A DNA stretch of 64,000 nt from Allobrachymonas denitrificans DSM 15123 (GTDB lineage: Bacteria > Pseudomonadota > Gammaproteobacteria > Burkholderiales > Burkholderiaceae_C), in NCBI RefSeq assembly GCF_900110225.1, contig NZ_FOCW01000001.1, positions 124,001 through 188,000 of the forward strand, in the 5' to 3' direction. Each line of letters starts with the position of its first letter. Positions within the stretch are counted from its first letter, which is position 1. Below the pieces are notes generated by a model, which was given only the letters and a program-made list of their open reading frames with translations, was not told where the DNA came from and searched no databases. The position numbers and the translations under genes are program-made. Below are positions 28,132 to 36,952 of the stretch, in pieces.

Positions 28132-29111
28132 GATGCCTTTTCCGCCAGGGCTTCGGCATACAGCGCATTGCGCGCCTCGCCGGTGATGTCGGCGGCCAGC
28201 CGGACCGCGCTCTTGGTGGGCAACTCGGCCAGCAGCAGCTTGAGGATGCGCCGCGCCTCCGGGCTGACCGCCTCTTCGGTGGTATCTGTGGCGGGTGCCG
28301 CATGCACCACCAGCACGAATTCCCCCTTGCTGCGCTCCGGCGCGGCTTCCAGCCACCCTGCCAGCGCCTGGGCAGGCAGGGTGCTGAGGGATTCATACTG
28401 TTTGGTCAGCTCGCGTGCCAGCGTCACCGGGCGCTCGCCCAGCACGGCCAGCGCCGTGGCCAGCGCGCCGATGCGGTGCGGCGCCTCCAGCAGCACCACC
28501 GGACGCGCCTCCTGCTGCAGCGCCTGCAAGGCCTGCTGGCGCTCCTGCCCCTTGGGCGGCAGAAAGCCGGCAAACACCCAGCCACCCTGCAGGCCGGCCA
28601 CGCCATTGCTGTGCTGCGCGCCTTCCACGCCGGCGGCACACAGGGCCGTGATGATGCTGCTCGCTCCCGGCAAGGGCATCACGCGCAGACCGGCGGCCTG
28701 CACCGCCTGCACCAGCCCGGCGCCCGGATCGCTGATGGCCGGTGTGCCCGCATCGCTCACATAGGCCACGCGCTGCCCCTGCTGCAGCCGTTCCACCACC
28801 TGCTGCGCTGCCTGCTGTTCATTGTGCTGGTGCAGCGCCAGCAGACGCGAAGCCGGTACGGCAATGCCATAGGCGCGCAGCATCTGCGCGGTGTGGCGCG
28901 TGTCCTCACAGGCGATCACATCCACCAGTTGCAGCACATGCAGCGCGCGCAGCGAAATGTCGGCCAGATTGCCGATCGGCGTGGCGACCAGATAGAGCGT
29001 GCCGGCGGGATATGATTGGCGGCCCGCTGCCGCCGTGGCGGCCTGCAGCGCAGGCCCGAAATCAGCCGCCAGCGTTCCCGCTGGACCGGAGGGGGCAGAA
29101 GTGGCAGACAC
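28128..29111 (-). CDS. rsmI: 16S rRNA 2'-O-ribose C1402 methyltransferase
   Basis: A 327-residue SAM-dependent methyltransferase that modifies C1402 in the ribosomal P site. It has the tetrapyrrole-methylase fold signs GTLYLVATPIGNLADIS, CEDTRHTAQMLRAYGI, YVSDAGTPAISDPGAGLV and LPGASSIITALCAAG. The GTG at 29111 is chosen as it lies behind AAGGAA; upstream codons have no family match. The yraN start is only 17 bases away on the other strand, the usual yraN/rsmI divergent arrangement. Confidence 0.95.
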   Translation of the reverse strand: MSATSAPSGPAGTLAADFGPALQAATAAAGRQSYPAGTLYLVATPIGNLADISLRALHVLQLVDVIACEDTRHTAQMLRAYGIAVPASRLLALHQHNEQQAAQQVVERLQQGQRVAYVSDAGTPAISDPGAGLVQAVQAAGLRVMPLPGASSIITALCAAGVEGAQHSNGVAGLQGGWVFAGFLPPKGQERQQALQALQQEARPVVLLEAPHRIGALATALAVLGERPVTLARELTKQYESLSTLPAQALAGWLEAAPERSKGEFVLVVHAAPATDTTEEAVSPEARRILKLLLAELPTKSAVRLAADITGEARNALYAEALAEKAS

Positions 29112-29128
29112 AGCAATTCCTTCAACGC

Positions 29129-29539
29129 ATGAACGCTCCAAGCACCCCGCAGGCCAGCTCCGGACCCAGCCGCAAGCAACTGGGCGATGCCGCCGAAGCC
29201 AGCGCCATCGCCTGGCTGGAACAGCGCGGCCTGGTGCTGGTGGAGCGCAACTACCGCACACCGGGACGTGGCGGCGGAGAGATTGACGCCATTATGCGGG
29301 ACGCCGATGGCACCCTGGTGTTTGTCGAAGTGCGCCAGCGCGCCAGCGACGACCACGGCGGAGCAGCCGCCAGCATCGGCGCCACCAAGCGACGCCGCAT
29401 CATCCGGGCCGCCCAGCACTACCTGCTGCGCTGGCGCAACTGGCCACCCTGCCGTTTCGACGTGATGGCCTGCGATGGCGAAATCAACCATGGGCAGGGC
29501 GCCTGGATCTGGCTACCCGGGGCCTTCGACGCCTCCTGA
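29129..29539 (+). CDS. yraN: UPF0102 family protein YraN
   Basis: A 136-residue nuclease-like protein of unknown role. It has the family pattern LGDAAEASAIAWLEQRG, ERNYRTPGRGGGEIDAI and TLVFVEVRQR, the GEIDxI...FVEVR core of a restriction-endonuclease-like fold. ATG 29129 gives the normal length. Genes for a DiaA-like SIS protein and a BON lipoprotein follow, as in many proteobacteria. Confidence 0.93.
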   Translation: MNAPSTPQASSGPSRKQLGDAAEASAIAWLEQRGLVLVERNYRTPGRGGGEIDAIMRDADGTLVFVEVRQRASDDHGGAAASIGATKRRRIIRAAQHYLLRWRNWPPCRFDVMACDGEINHGQGAWIWLPGAFDAS

Positions 29540-29623
29540 ACCTCGCCTGGCAGGATTGCGGAGAATCCGGTTGCCGTGTGCCAGATGTCCTGAGTACCTC
29601 TGCCGCACGGTTATCATCCGGCC

Positions 29624-30286
29624 ATGCAATCCCCGGACGCCACCGACCAGCCCGATCCCCACGCCGCCCTGATGCGGCATTTCGCCGAAAACGCCGAAGC
29701 CTGCATGCAGACCGCGCAGGAGGGCCTGTTCCAGCTCGACCTGGCGGCGCAGCTGCTGGCCGACACGGTGGCACGCGGCGGCAAGATCCTGCTCTGTGGC
29801 GTGGCCGAAACCGCTTTCCTCCCTCCCTATCTGGCGGCCCGTCTCGGTGGCGTGCTGGAGCGCGAGCGCCCGCCGCTGCCCGCACTGGCCTTGCTGGGCG
29901 ATCTCGGCTGGCCGGTCGCCAACCCCGCCGGCACGACCCAGGCCCTGCCACCCGACATGCTGGAGCAGCTGCAACAAGGTGTTGCACAAAGCCTGGTGCA
30001 GCAACTGCAGCAGTTCGGGCAGATGGAGGATACTTTGTGGCTCTACAGCACGGATGCTCGGCAGCCCTATGCGCTGCAGGCACTGGCCGCGGCCCATGCG
30101 CGCGACCTGCCGGTGCTGTGGATGCATGGCGGCGAGCCGTCCGATGCGCTGGGAGAGCTGGACGTGGAAGTCCTGCTGGCCCAGCCGCGCGGCCTGCGCC
30201 TGCTCGAACAATGCTTGCTCGCCTCGCACGTGGTGTGCGATGCGCTCGACCGCATTCTGCTTGGTGATGAACAGGAGAACGATTGA
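29624..30286 (+). CDS. Divergent SIS-domain protein (DiaA/GmhA-like)
   Basis: A 220-residue protein in the place where diaA/gmhA normally sits between yraN and a BON lipoprotein. The helical start (MRHFAENAEACMQTAQEG), GGKILLCG, LERERPPLPALAL and the C-terminal LLEQCLLASHVVCDALDRILLG align by eye with DiaA/GmhA. However, the phosphosugar loop normally reading GNGGSAADA is GVAETAFLPP here. It is therefore unlikely to be a working phosphoheptose isomerase. A structural role such as DiaA binding to DnaA is possible. The next gene overlaps its stop. Confidence 0.75.
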   Translation: MQSPDATDQPDPHAALMRHFAENAEACMQTAQEGLFQLDLAAQLLADTVARGGKILLCGVAETAFLPPYLAARLGGVLERERPPLPALALLGDLGWPVANPAGTTQALPPDMLEQLQQGVAQSLVQQLQQFGQMEDTLWLYSTDARQPYALQALAAAHARDLPVLWMHGGEPSDALGELDVEVLLAQPRGLRLLEQCLLASHVVCDALDRILLGDEQEND

Positions 30287-30990
30287 TGAAACCGTCCGCT
30301 AGCGCCGACACCCGTACCACCTCTACGTCCCGCAACGGCCGCCTGGGCCGCACCCTGGTCCTTGCCGGTGTGCTGGCAGCCACGCTGAGCGCCTGCGTTC
30401 CACTGGTGGTGGGCACCGCTGTCGGCGGCGCCTGGCTGGCGCTGGATCGCCGCACCTCCGGCGCGCAACTCGAGGACGAGGGCATCGAGGCCCGTGGCAG
30501 CAACCGCATCCAAGAGGTGCTCAAGGATCGCGGCCGCGTCAGCGTCACCAGCTACAACCGCGTCATGCTGCTGACCGGCCAGGTCACCACCGATGCCGAC
30601 CGCCAGCTGGCCGAAAACACCGCCCGCACCGTGCCCAACGTGCGCCGCGTGGTCAACGACATCCTGATCAACCCGCCTGCCACGCTCAGCCAGCGCTCCA
30701 CCGATGCGCTGACCAGCACGCGCGTCAAGGGCGCGCTGGTGGGCTCCAACCAAATCAACTCCAACGCCGTCAAGGTCACCACCGAACTCGGCACCGTCTA
30801 CCTGATGGGCATCGTCACCCAGCGTGAAGCCGATGCCGCCGCCGAAGCCGCACGCAACGTGGGCGGCGTGCTCAAGGTGGTGAAGGTGTTCGAAATTGTT
30901 CCGGAAAGCGCCCTGAGCAGCACCACCACAGTGCCGGCGCCCGTGCAGAGTACAGCCCCCGCTACAGGCACCTCGACCACCACGCCCTGA
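30286..30990 (+). CDS. BON-domain outer-membrane lipoprotein (DolP/YraP-like)
   Basis: A 234-residue lipoprotein. The signal peptide ends in the lipobox LSAC, so Cys would be lipidated. Two BON domains follow (about residues 62-135 and 140-205), with SVTSYNRVMLLTGQV and VTTELGTVYLMGIVTQREA, and a Ser/Thr/Pro tail. DolP supports outer-membrane integrity. ATG 30286 overlaps the preceding TGA and sits behind AGGAG. Confidence 0.9.
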   Translation: MKPSASADTRTTSTSRNGRLGRTLVLAGVLAATLSACVPLVVGTAVGGAWLALDRRTSGAQLEDEGIEARGSNRIQEVLKDRGRVSVTSYNRVMLLTGQVTTDADRQLAENTARTVPNVRRVVNDILINPPATLSQRSTDALTSTRVKGALVGSNQINSNAVKVTTELGTVYLMGIVTQREADAAAEAARNVGGVLKVVKVFEIVPESALSSTTTVPAPVQSTAPATGTSTTTP

Positions 30991-31006
30991 CGGCGGAAGC
31001 GTCAAA

Positions 31007-31036
31007 TGCGCCAGCGGTGCGAACGGCGCTGGCGCA
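31007..31036. other. Strong hairpin between convergent genes
   Basis: A ten-base perfect inverted repeat, TGCGCCAGCG (31007-31016) and CGCTGGCGCA (31027-31036), with a ten-base loop. There is no T-tract. Lying between convergent transcripts it may protect or define both 3' ends. Confidence 0.45.
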
Positions 31037-31117
31037 GCACCGACCATGGTCCAGCCATGCAGGCGTGGAGCGTCAGCCGATGCGGTGCAGGCAGGCCCGC
31101 CGGTGGCGGCTCCCCAG

Positions 31118-31600
31118 TCAGATCCAGCGCCGCACGTGCCGACAATAGGCTTCGTAGTCTGATCCGAAGTGCGCGCGCAGCACACGCTCCTCGGGCTGGA
31201 TCTGGAAACGCTGCAGATAGGCCAGCGCCAGCGGAATGCAGGCAAAAGCCAGCGGATGCGCCAGCCAGCAGGCCCAGCCCAGCAGCACCAGCGCCATGCC
31301 CAGGTACATCGGATTGCGCGTGAAACGGTAGACGCCGCCCTGTACCAGCGCCGATGCACGCTCGGGATGCAGCGGATTGAAAGTGGTGTGCGCCCGCTGG
31401 AACGCCCACAGCCCGCCCAGCGCAACCAGGCCGCCAGCCAGCGACAGGCCGCTCAGCAGACCCCAGCGCCAGGAGGCGCTCCAGTCCCATTGCAGCGCAG
31501 GCGTGGCGCGTGCCGCCAGCCACATCAGCAGGGCGCAGGCGGCGTCCACCACCGGTGGGGGCACGCGGTACTCGAGAGGGTGCTGGCGCCGTACGTCCAT
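31118..31600 (-). CDS. Isoprenylcysteine carboxyl methyltransferase-like membrane protein
   Basis: A 160-residue membrane protein with about four helices. The C-terminal part has the ICMT/PEMT pattern GVYRFTRNPMYLGMALVLLG and EERVLRAHFGSDYEAYCRHV, the region that binds S-adenosylmethionine. Bacterial members are common and mostly of unknown substrate. It starts nine bases after proC on the same strand and is probably in one transcript. Confidence 0.87.
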   Translation of the reverse strand: MDVRRQHPLEYRVPPPVVDAACALLMWLAARATPALQWDWSASWRWGLLSGLSLAGGLVALGGLWAFQRAHTTFNPLHPERASALVQGGVYRFTRNPMYLGMALVLLGWACWLAHPLAFACIPLALAYLQRFQIQPEERVLRAHFGSDYEAYCRHVRRWI

Positions 31601-31609
31601 GAACGGAAA

Positions 31610-32443
31610 TCAGCCGCCGAACTGCTCGGCCAGTTCGCGTCCGCGCGCTGCACAGGCATGCATGGCGGCCACGATGGCCTGTTCCACGCCGTGCTGCTGC
31701 ATGATGACAATCGCCTCGTGCGTGGTGCCGCCCTTGCTGGTCACGCGCTGGCGCAGCACCTCGGGGGCGTCGCTGGATCCCTGCACCAGTGCCGCAGCGC
31801 CGGCAAAGGTCTGCGCGGCCAGAATCTTGCTCTGCTCGGCGGTCAGGCCCAGTTCCACGCCGCCGCGCACCAGCGCCTCGATGAAATAGAACACATAGGC
31901 CGGGCCGGAGCCGGAAATCGCCATCAGGCTGTCGATCAGCGCTTCCTGCTCCAGCCACATGCGCTGGCCGGTGGGGGCCAGCAGGGCGTCGATCACGGCA
32001 CGGTCGTCCGCACTGGCGCCGGCGCCGGCAAACAGGCCGGTCATGCCCTGTCCGACCAGGGCGGGGGTGTTGGGCATGGCGCGCACCAGCCGCTCGGTAC
32101 CGAGCCAGCGCGCCAAGGCCGAAGCCGGAATGCCGGCCGCCACACTCAGGTGCAGCGCCTTGCCCGTGTGCGGCGCCACCGGGCGGGTGGCTTCCTCGAA
32201 CTGCTGCGGCTTGACGGCCCACACCACCACATCCGCCTGCCCGAGGCTGGCATCGGCGGCCTCCAGCACCTGAACGCCGAACTCCTGCTGCAGGCGGGCA
32301 CGGGTTTCGGCAAACGGCTCGACCACGCGGATGCGTGCGGGCGCCATGCCCTGACGGACCAGCCCGCCCAGAATGGCGCTGGCCATGTTGCCGCCTCCGA
32401 TGAAGGCGATCTGCAGGTGTTCGGGGATGGAAGTGGTGGTCAT
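31610..32443 (-). CDS. proC: Pyrroline-5-carboxylate reductase
   Basis: A 277-residue enzyme for the last step of proline synthesis. It has the N-terminal NAD(P)-binding loop IAFIGGGNMASAILGGL, VRAMPNTPALVGQGMTGLF, ALMAISGSGPAYVFYFIEAL, and the C-terminal signature VTSKGGTTHEAIVIM. It lies where the S10-spc junction would be in the usual ribosomal gene order. Confidence 0.96.
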   Translation of the reverse strand: MTTTSIPEHLQIAFIGGGNMASAILGGLVRQGMAPARIRVVEPFAETRARLQQEFGVQVLEAADASLGQADVVVWAVKPQQFEEATRPVAPHTGKALHLSVAAGIPASALARWLGTERLVRAMPNTPALVGQGMTGLFAGAGASADDRAVIDALLAPTGQRMWLEQEALIDSLMAISGSGPAYVFYFIEALVRGGVELGLTAEQSKILAAQTFAGAAALVQGSSDAPEVLRQRVTSKGGTTHEAIVIMQQHGVEQAIVAAMHACAARGRELAEQFGG

Positions 32444-32846
32444 GGTGGCAATGAACGTGTGTCAGTAGAAGGAGCGTCCGGAGCAGGATCCGCGCCGCTG
32501 TGTGAAAGGCATTATCCAATAGCCATCGATGCCGGCAACCCTTTCTTGAAGGCCTGCAGGCGGGCGCATGGCGCCACGAACCCGGCCCGAGAACGCTGAC
32601 AAGGCCCTGCTGCGCCGCCGGAAACGCGCTAAACCCTTGACCCTGATGCAAAAAAAGCACAGGCAGGTGTTGACTCCTGCAAAGCATTCGGTGACAATAC
32701 AAGGCTTCGCATCATTTCGGGTGCGATATGTCTGCCCAACTGCAGCGCTGTGAGAGTCTTTTTGCGGCGTGAATGACGGGCCCAAGACTGGCTTTGGAGC
32801 GCATTCGCATGCGGGTGCGCAACCAGGTACAAGTTGGGAATTACAA
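32444..32846 (+). promoter_or_regulatory. Leader and promoter region of the spc ribosomal operon
   Basis: A 403-base stretch without a convincing gene between proC and rplN. A sigma-70-like promoter is visible: TTGACT (32670-32675), 17 bases, GACAAT (32693-32698). That leaves an rplN leader of about 140 bases, containing an A-run and GC-rich segments that could form the hairpins used in ribosomal autoregulation. I see no recognisable protein-binding mimic. Confidence 0.6.
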
Positions 32847-33215
32847 ATGATCCAAACAGAATCTCGTCTAGAGGTTGCCGACAATACGGGCGCCAAGTCT
32901 GTCCTGTGCATCAAGGTGCTGGGCGGTTCCAAGCGTCGCTACGCCAGTGTCGGCGACATTATCAAGGTCAGCGTGAAAGAAGCTGCTCCGCGTGGTCGCG
33001 TCAAGAAAGGCGAGATCTACAGCGCGGTGGTGGTCCGTACTGCCAAGGGCATCCGCCGTGGCGACGGTTCCCTGATCAAGTTCGATGGCAACGCAGCCGT
33101 GTTGCTGAACAACAAGCTGGAGCCCATCGGCACCCGCATCTTCGGCCCCGTGACGCGTGAACTGCGTACCGAGCGCTTCATGAAGATCGTGTCCCTGGCT
33201 CCCGAAGTGCTGTAA
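32847..33215 (+). CDS. rplN: Large ribosomal subunit protein uL14
   Basis: A 122-residue protein of family length with [18 protein letters not shown], the canonical start, and [11 protein letters not shown]-type text in the middle. It is the first gene of the spc run here; rpsQ is not upstream. ATG 32847 is chosen over an in-frame ATG at 32769 by family length. Confidence 0.98.
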   Translation: MIQTESRLEVADNTGAKSVLCIKVLGGSKRRYASVGDIIKVSVKEAAPRGRVKKGEIYSAVVVRTAKGIRRGDGSLIKFDGNAAVLLNNKLEPIGTRIFGPVTRELRTERFMKIVSLAPEVL

Positions 33216-33228
33216 GAGGAGTGACGGC

Positions 33229-33549
33229 ATGAACAAGATTCGCAAAGGCGATGAGGTGATTGTCATCACCGGCCGTGACAAGGGCAAGCGTGGCACCGTG
33301 GCGCTGCGCAAGGATGACTCGTACCTGCTGGTCGATGGCATCAACCTGGTCAAGAAGCACGTCAAGCCGAACCCCATGAAGGGCGAGGCAGGTGGCATCG
33401 TGGAAAAGGCCATGCCTATCCACCAGTCCAACGTGGCCATTTTCAATGCGGCTACCGGCAAGGCTGACCGCGTCGGCATCAAGACCCTGGAAGACGGCAG
33501 CAAAGTGCGCGTGTTCAAGTCCAGCGGCGCAGAAATCAAGGTGGCATGA
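33229..33549 (+). CDS. rplX: Large ribosomal subunit protein uL24
   Basis: A 106-residue KOW-domain protein that nucleates 50S assembly. It has [21 protein letters not shown] and [14 protein letters not shown]. It starts 13 bases after rplN behind GAGGAG, and its stop abuts the rplE start. Confidence 0.98.
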   Translation: MNKIRKGDEVIVITGRDKGKRGTVALRKDDSYLLVDGINLVKKHVKPNPMKGEAGGIVEKAMPIHQSNVAIFNAATGKADRVGIKTLEDGSKVRVFKSSGAEIKVA

Positions 33550-33551
33550 TC

Positions 33552-34091
33552 ATGGCACGTTTGCAAGACCAATTCCGCGAGAAAATCGCTCCCGCGCTGA
33601 CCGAGAAGTTCGGTTACACCACCCCGATGCAGGTTCCGCGCATCACCAAGATCACCCTGAACATGGGTGTGGGTGAAGCCGTTGCCGACAAGAAGGTGAT
33701 GGACAACGCCGTGGCCGACCTGACCAAGATTGCCGGTCAGAAGCCCGTCGTGACCAAGGCCAAGAAAGCCATCGCCGGCTTCAAGATCCGCGAAGGCCAG
33801 CCCCTGGGTTGCATGGTGACCCTGCGTGGCGTGCAGATGTACGAATTCCTGGACCGTTTCATCAACATCGCGCTGCCGCGCGTGCGTGACTTCCGTGGTA
33901 TCTCCGGCCGTTCCTTCGATGGTCGTGGCAACTACAACATCGGTGTCAAGGAACAGATCATTTTCCCCGAGATCGAGTATGACAAGGTTGACGCCCTGCG
34001 CGGCCTGAACATCAGCATCACCACCACGGCCAAGTCCGACGAAGAGTGCAAGGCACTGCTCGCCGGCTTCCGTTTCCCGTTCAAGAACTGA
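33552..34091 (+). CDS. rplE: Large ribosomal subunit protein uL5
   Basis: A 179-residue protein that contacts 5S rRNA. It has [39 protein letters not shown] and [21 protein letters not shown] 33552 gives the E. coli length; an ATG at 33546 overlapping the rplX stop would add two residues. Confidence 0.98.
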   Translation: MARLQDQFREKIAPALTEKFGYTTPMQVPRITKITLNMGVGEAVADKKVMDNAVADLTKIAGQKPVVTKAKKAIAGFKIREGQPLGCMVTLRGVQMYEFLDRFINIALPRVRDFRGISGRSFDGRGNYNIGVKEQIIFPEIEYDKVDALRGLNISITTTAKSDEECKALLAGFRFPFKN

Positions 34092-34099
34092 GGTGCTTT

Positions 34100-34405
34100 G
34101 TGGCTAAAGTTGCACTTATCCAACGCGAACTGAAGCGCGCCAAGCTGGTGGCCAAGTTTGCCAAGAAGCATGCCGAGCTGAAAGCTGTGGCCAACGACGT
34201 GAGCAAGAGCGAAGAAGAGCGCGATGCTGCCCGTCTGGCTCTGCAGAAGCTGCCCCGCAATGCAAACCCGACCCGTCAGCGCAACCGTTGCGAACTGACC
34301 GGCCGTCCCCGTGGTACCTTCCGCCAGTTTGGCCTGGGCCGCGCCAAGATCCGTGAAATCGCCTTTGCTGGTGGCATCCCCGGTGTCACCAAGGCCAGCT
34401 GGTAA
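34100..34405 (+). CDS. rpsN: Small ribosomal subunit protein uS14
   Basis: A 101-residue S14 of the long, zinc-free type: [20 protein letters not shown] with a GTG start at 34100, then [20 protein letters not shown]. Only one Cys remains in the region, so there is no zinc ribbon. It follows rplE after eight bases. Confidence 0.97.
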   Translation: MAKVALIQRELKRAKLVAKFAKKHAELKAVANDVSKSEEERDAARLALQKLPRNANPTRQRNRCELTGRPRGTFRQFGLGRAKIREIAFAGGIPGVTKASW

Positions 34406-34423
34406 TCGGCAGGAGAATCAAGA

Positions 34424-34819
34424 ATGAGCATGAGTGATCCCATCGCCGATCTGCTGACTCGCATCCGCAACGCACAGATGGTCAACAAGGCCGTCGTGAA
34501 CGTGCCGGCTTCCAAGGTGAAGACCGCCATCGTCAAGGTGCTGCAGGACGAGGGTTATATCGACGGCTTCCAAGTCAAGACCGAAGACGGCAAGTCCGTC
34601 CTGGAAATCGCCCTGAAATATTACGCCGGCCGTCCGGTGATCGAGCGCATCGAGCGCGTCAGCCGTCCCGGCCTGCGCGTCTACAAGGGTTCCAAGACCC
34701 TGCCGCAGGTCATGAACGGTCTGGGTGTGGCCATCGTCACCACTCCGCAAGGCGTGATGACCGATCGCAAGGCGCGCGCAGCCGGTGTCGGCGGCGAAGT
34801 GCTGTGCTACGTGGCGTAA
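34424..34819 (+). CDS. rpsH: Small ribosomal subunit protein uS8
   Basis: A 131-residue protein starting [18 protein letters not shown], with [17 protein letters not shown] and GEVLCYVA at the end. In E. coli S8 also represses spc translation by binding the rplE region. GGCAGGAGAA precedes the start. Confidence 0.98.
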   Translation: MSMSDPIADLLTRIRNAQMVNKAVVNVPASKVKTAIVKVLQDEGYIDGFQVKTEDGKSVLEIALKYYAGRPVIERIERVSRPGLRVYKGSKTLPQVMNGLGVAIVTTPQGVMTDRKARAAGVGGEVLCYVA

Positions 34820-34841
34820 TCGAAGCGAGGAGAAATACAAG

Positions 34842-35375
34842 ATGTCCCGTGTAGGTAAAATGCCCGTCGCCGTCCCCCAGGGTGTGGATGTTGCGATCAA
34901 TGCAGAAACCATCGACGTCAAGGGTGCAGGCGGCAAACTGTCCGCTGCTGCCAGCCGTCTGGTGAAGGTCGAGCTGAAGGACGGCAAGCTGTCCTTCGTG
35001 CCGGCCGACGAATCCCGTGAAGCCAACGCCATGTCCGGCACCCTGCGTCAGCTGGTGAATAACATGGTGGTCGGCGTGAGCAAGGGCTTCGAGAAGAAGC
35101 TGAACCTGATCGGCGTGGGCTACAAGGCCTCCGTCCAGGGCAACAAGCTCAACCTGAACGTCGGTTACTCGCATCCGGTGATCCTGGAAATGCCCGAAGG
35201 CATTACCGCGGCTACCCCGACGCCCACCGAAGTTGTCATCAAAGGTGCTGACCGCCAGGCCGTTGGCCAGATTGCCGCCGAAGTGCGTGCAACGCGTCCG
35301 CCCGAGCCCTACAAGGGCAAGGGTGTGCGTTACTCCGACGAGCGCGTCATCATCAAAGAGACCAAGAAGAAATAA
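34842..35375 (+). CDS. rplF: Large ribosomal subunit protein uL6
   Basis: A 177-residue protein starting [15 protein letters not shown], with the C-terminal [20 protein letters not shown] and [11 protein letters not shown] signature of uL6. ATG 34842 follows GCGAGGAG. Confidence 0.98.
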   Translation: MSRVGKMPVAVPQGVDVAINAETIDVKGAGGKLSAAASRLVKVELKDGKLSFVPADESREANAMSGTLRQLVNNMVVGVSKGFEKKLNLIGVGYKASVQGNKLNLNVGYSHPVILEMPEGITAATPTPTEVVIKGADRQAVGQIAAEVRATRPPEPYKGKGVRYSDERVIIKETKKK

Positions 35376-35386
35376 GGAACGGCATC

Positions 35387-35752
35387 ATGTTGAACAAGAA
35401 AGCCCAACGTATTCGCCGTGCACGCCAGACGCGTATCCGCATTGCCGCACAGGGCGTGCCGCGTCTGACCGTGAACCGTACCAACATGCATATGTATGCA
35501 TCGCTGATTTCCGGTTGCGGCACCAAGGTGCTGGCTACCGTGTCCACTGCCGAAGCCGATATCCGCAAGGAACTGGGCGCTGCCGGCAAGGGTGGCAACG
35601 TGGCGGCTGCCGCCATGATCGGCAAGCGCATCGCCGAAAAGGCGAAGGCTGCTGGCGTCGAGAAGGTTGCCTTTGACCGTGCAGGCTTCGCCTACCACGG
35701 CCGCGTCAAGGCTCTGGCCGACGCTGCCCGTGAAGCCGGCCTGCAGTTCTAA
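35387..35752 (+). CDS. rplR: Large ribosomal subunit protein uL18
   Basis: A 121-residue 5S rRNA-binding protein with [18 protein letters not shown], the [10 protein letters not shown] segment and the final [20 protein letters not shown]. It lies between rplF and rpsE with short gaps. Confidence 0.98.
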   Translation: MLNKKAQRIRRARQTRIRIAAQGVPRLTVNRTNMHMYASLISGCGTKVLATVSTAEADIRKELGAAGKGGNVAAAAMIGKRIAEKAKAAGVEKVAFDRAGFAYHGRVKALADAAREAGLQF

Positions 35753-35767
35753 GGATTGGAATCGAAA

Positions 35768-36289
35768 ATGGCAAAAATTCAAGCTAAACCGCAAGACGAC
35801 GCTCGCGACGACGGCCTGCGCGAAAAGATGATCGCGGTCAACCGCGTGACCAAGGTTGTCAAGGGTGGTCGTATCCTGGGCTTCGCAGCCCTGACCGTGG
35901 TCGGCGACGGCGACGGTGGTGTCGGCATGGGCAAGGGCAAGTCCAAGGAAGTGCCCGTGGCCGTGCAGAAGGCCATGGAAGAAGCACGCCGCGGCATGCT
36001 GAAGGTGTCCCTGAAGAACGGCACCATCCACCACACCGTGATGGGTCACCACGGCGCTTCCCGCGTCATGATGACGCCGGCTCCCAAGGGTACCGGCATC
36101 ATCGCCGGCGGCCCGATGCGTGCCGTGTTCGAAGTGATGGGTATCACCGACATCGTGGCCAAGAGCCATGGTTCGTCCAACCCGTACAACCTGGTCCGCG
36201 CCACGTTTGATGCACTGCGCAACTCCACGACTCCGGCCGAAGTGGCCGCCAAGCGTGGCAAGAGCGTGGAAGACATCTTCGCCGCCTGA
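35768..36289 (+). CDS. rpsE: Small ribosomal subunit protein uS5
   Basis: A 173-residue protein with [20 protein letters not shown], the loop where ram mutations fall, and [22 protein letters not shown] 35768 (MAKIQAKPQ) is preferred over a TTG twelve bases upstream. Confidence 0.98.
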   Translation: MAKIQAKPQDDARDDGLREKMIAVNRVTKVVKGGRILGFAALTVVGDGDGGVGMGKGKSKEVPVAVQKAMEEARRGMLKVSLKNGTIHHTVMGHHGASRVMMTPAPKGTGIIAGGPMRAVFEVMGITDIVAKSHGSSNPYNLVRATFDALRNSTTPAEVAAKRGKSVEDIFAA

Positions 36290-36300
36290 TGGAGAGAAAC

Positions 36301-36483
36301 ATGTCTGACAAGCAAACCGTCAAAGTGCAGCTGGTGCGCAGCCCGATCGGCACCAAGCAGTCCCATCGCGACACCATTCGCGGCCTGGGCCTGCGCAAGC
36401 TCAACAGCGTCAGCGAGCTGGAGGATACTCCTGCAGTGCGCGGCATGATCAACAAAGTCGCCTATCTGGTGAAAGTTCTGTAA
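36301..36483 (+). CDS. rpmD: Large ribosomal subunit protein uL30
   Basis: A 60-residue protein with [20 protein letters not shown] and [19 protein letters not shown], the whole uL30 fold. GGAGAG precedes ATG 36301. Confidence 0.98.
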   Translation: MSDKQTVKVQLVRSPIGTKQSHRDTIRGLGLRKLNSVSELEDTPAVRGMINKVAYLVKVL

Positions 36484-36492
36484 GGTCTGAAG

Positions 36493-36924
36493 ATGGAACT
36501 CAACAACCTCAAGCCTGCCGAAGGCGCCAAGCACGCAGCGCGTCGCGTGGGTCGCGGCATCGGCTCCGGTCTGGGCAAGACTGCAGGCCGTGGCCACAAG
36601 GGCCAGAAATCCCGCTCTGGTGGCTATCACAAGGTCGGCTTCGAAGGCGGCCAGATGCCCATGCAGCGTCGTCTGCCGAAGCGTGGCTTCAAGTCCCACC
36701 TGCTGAAGTACAACGCCGAGATCAACCTGTCCGAGCTGGATCAGCTGGGCCTGGATGAAGTCGACATGCTGGCCCTGAAAGAGGCCGGTCTGGTCGGCCA
36801 GATGATCAAGGTCGTCAAGGTCATCAAGAGCGGCGAGCTGACCCGTGCGGTCAAGCTGACCGGCATTGGTGCCACCGCTGGCGCGAAGGCTGCCATCGAG
36901 GCAGCCGGCGGCAGCCTGGCCTGA
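36493..36924 (+). CDS. rplO: Large ribosomal subunit protein uL15
   Basis: A 143-residue protein with [39 protein letters not shown] and [17 protein letters not shown]. The secY start follows after 28 bases. Confidence 0.98.
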   Translation: MELNNLKPAEGAKHAARRVGRGIGSGLGKTAGRGHKGQKSRSGGYHKVGFEGGQMPMQRRLPKRGFKSHLLKYNAEINLSELDQLGLDEVDMLALKEAGLVGQMIKVVKVIKSGELTRAVKLTGIGATAGAKAAIEAAGGSLA

Positions 36925-36952
36925 TTGACCCACGCAAGCAAGGGCGTTAAAC

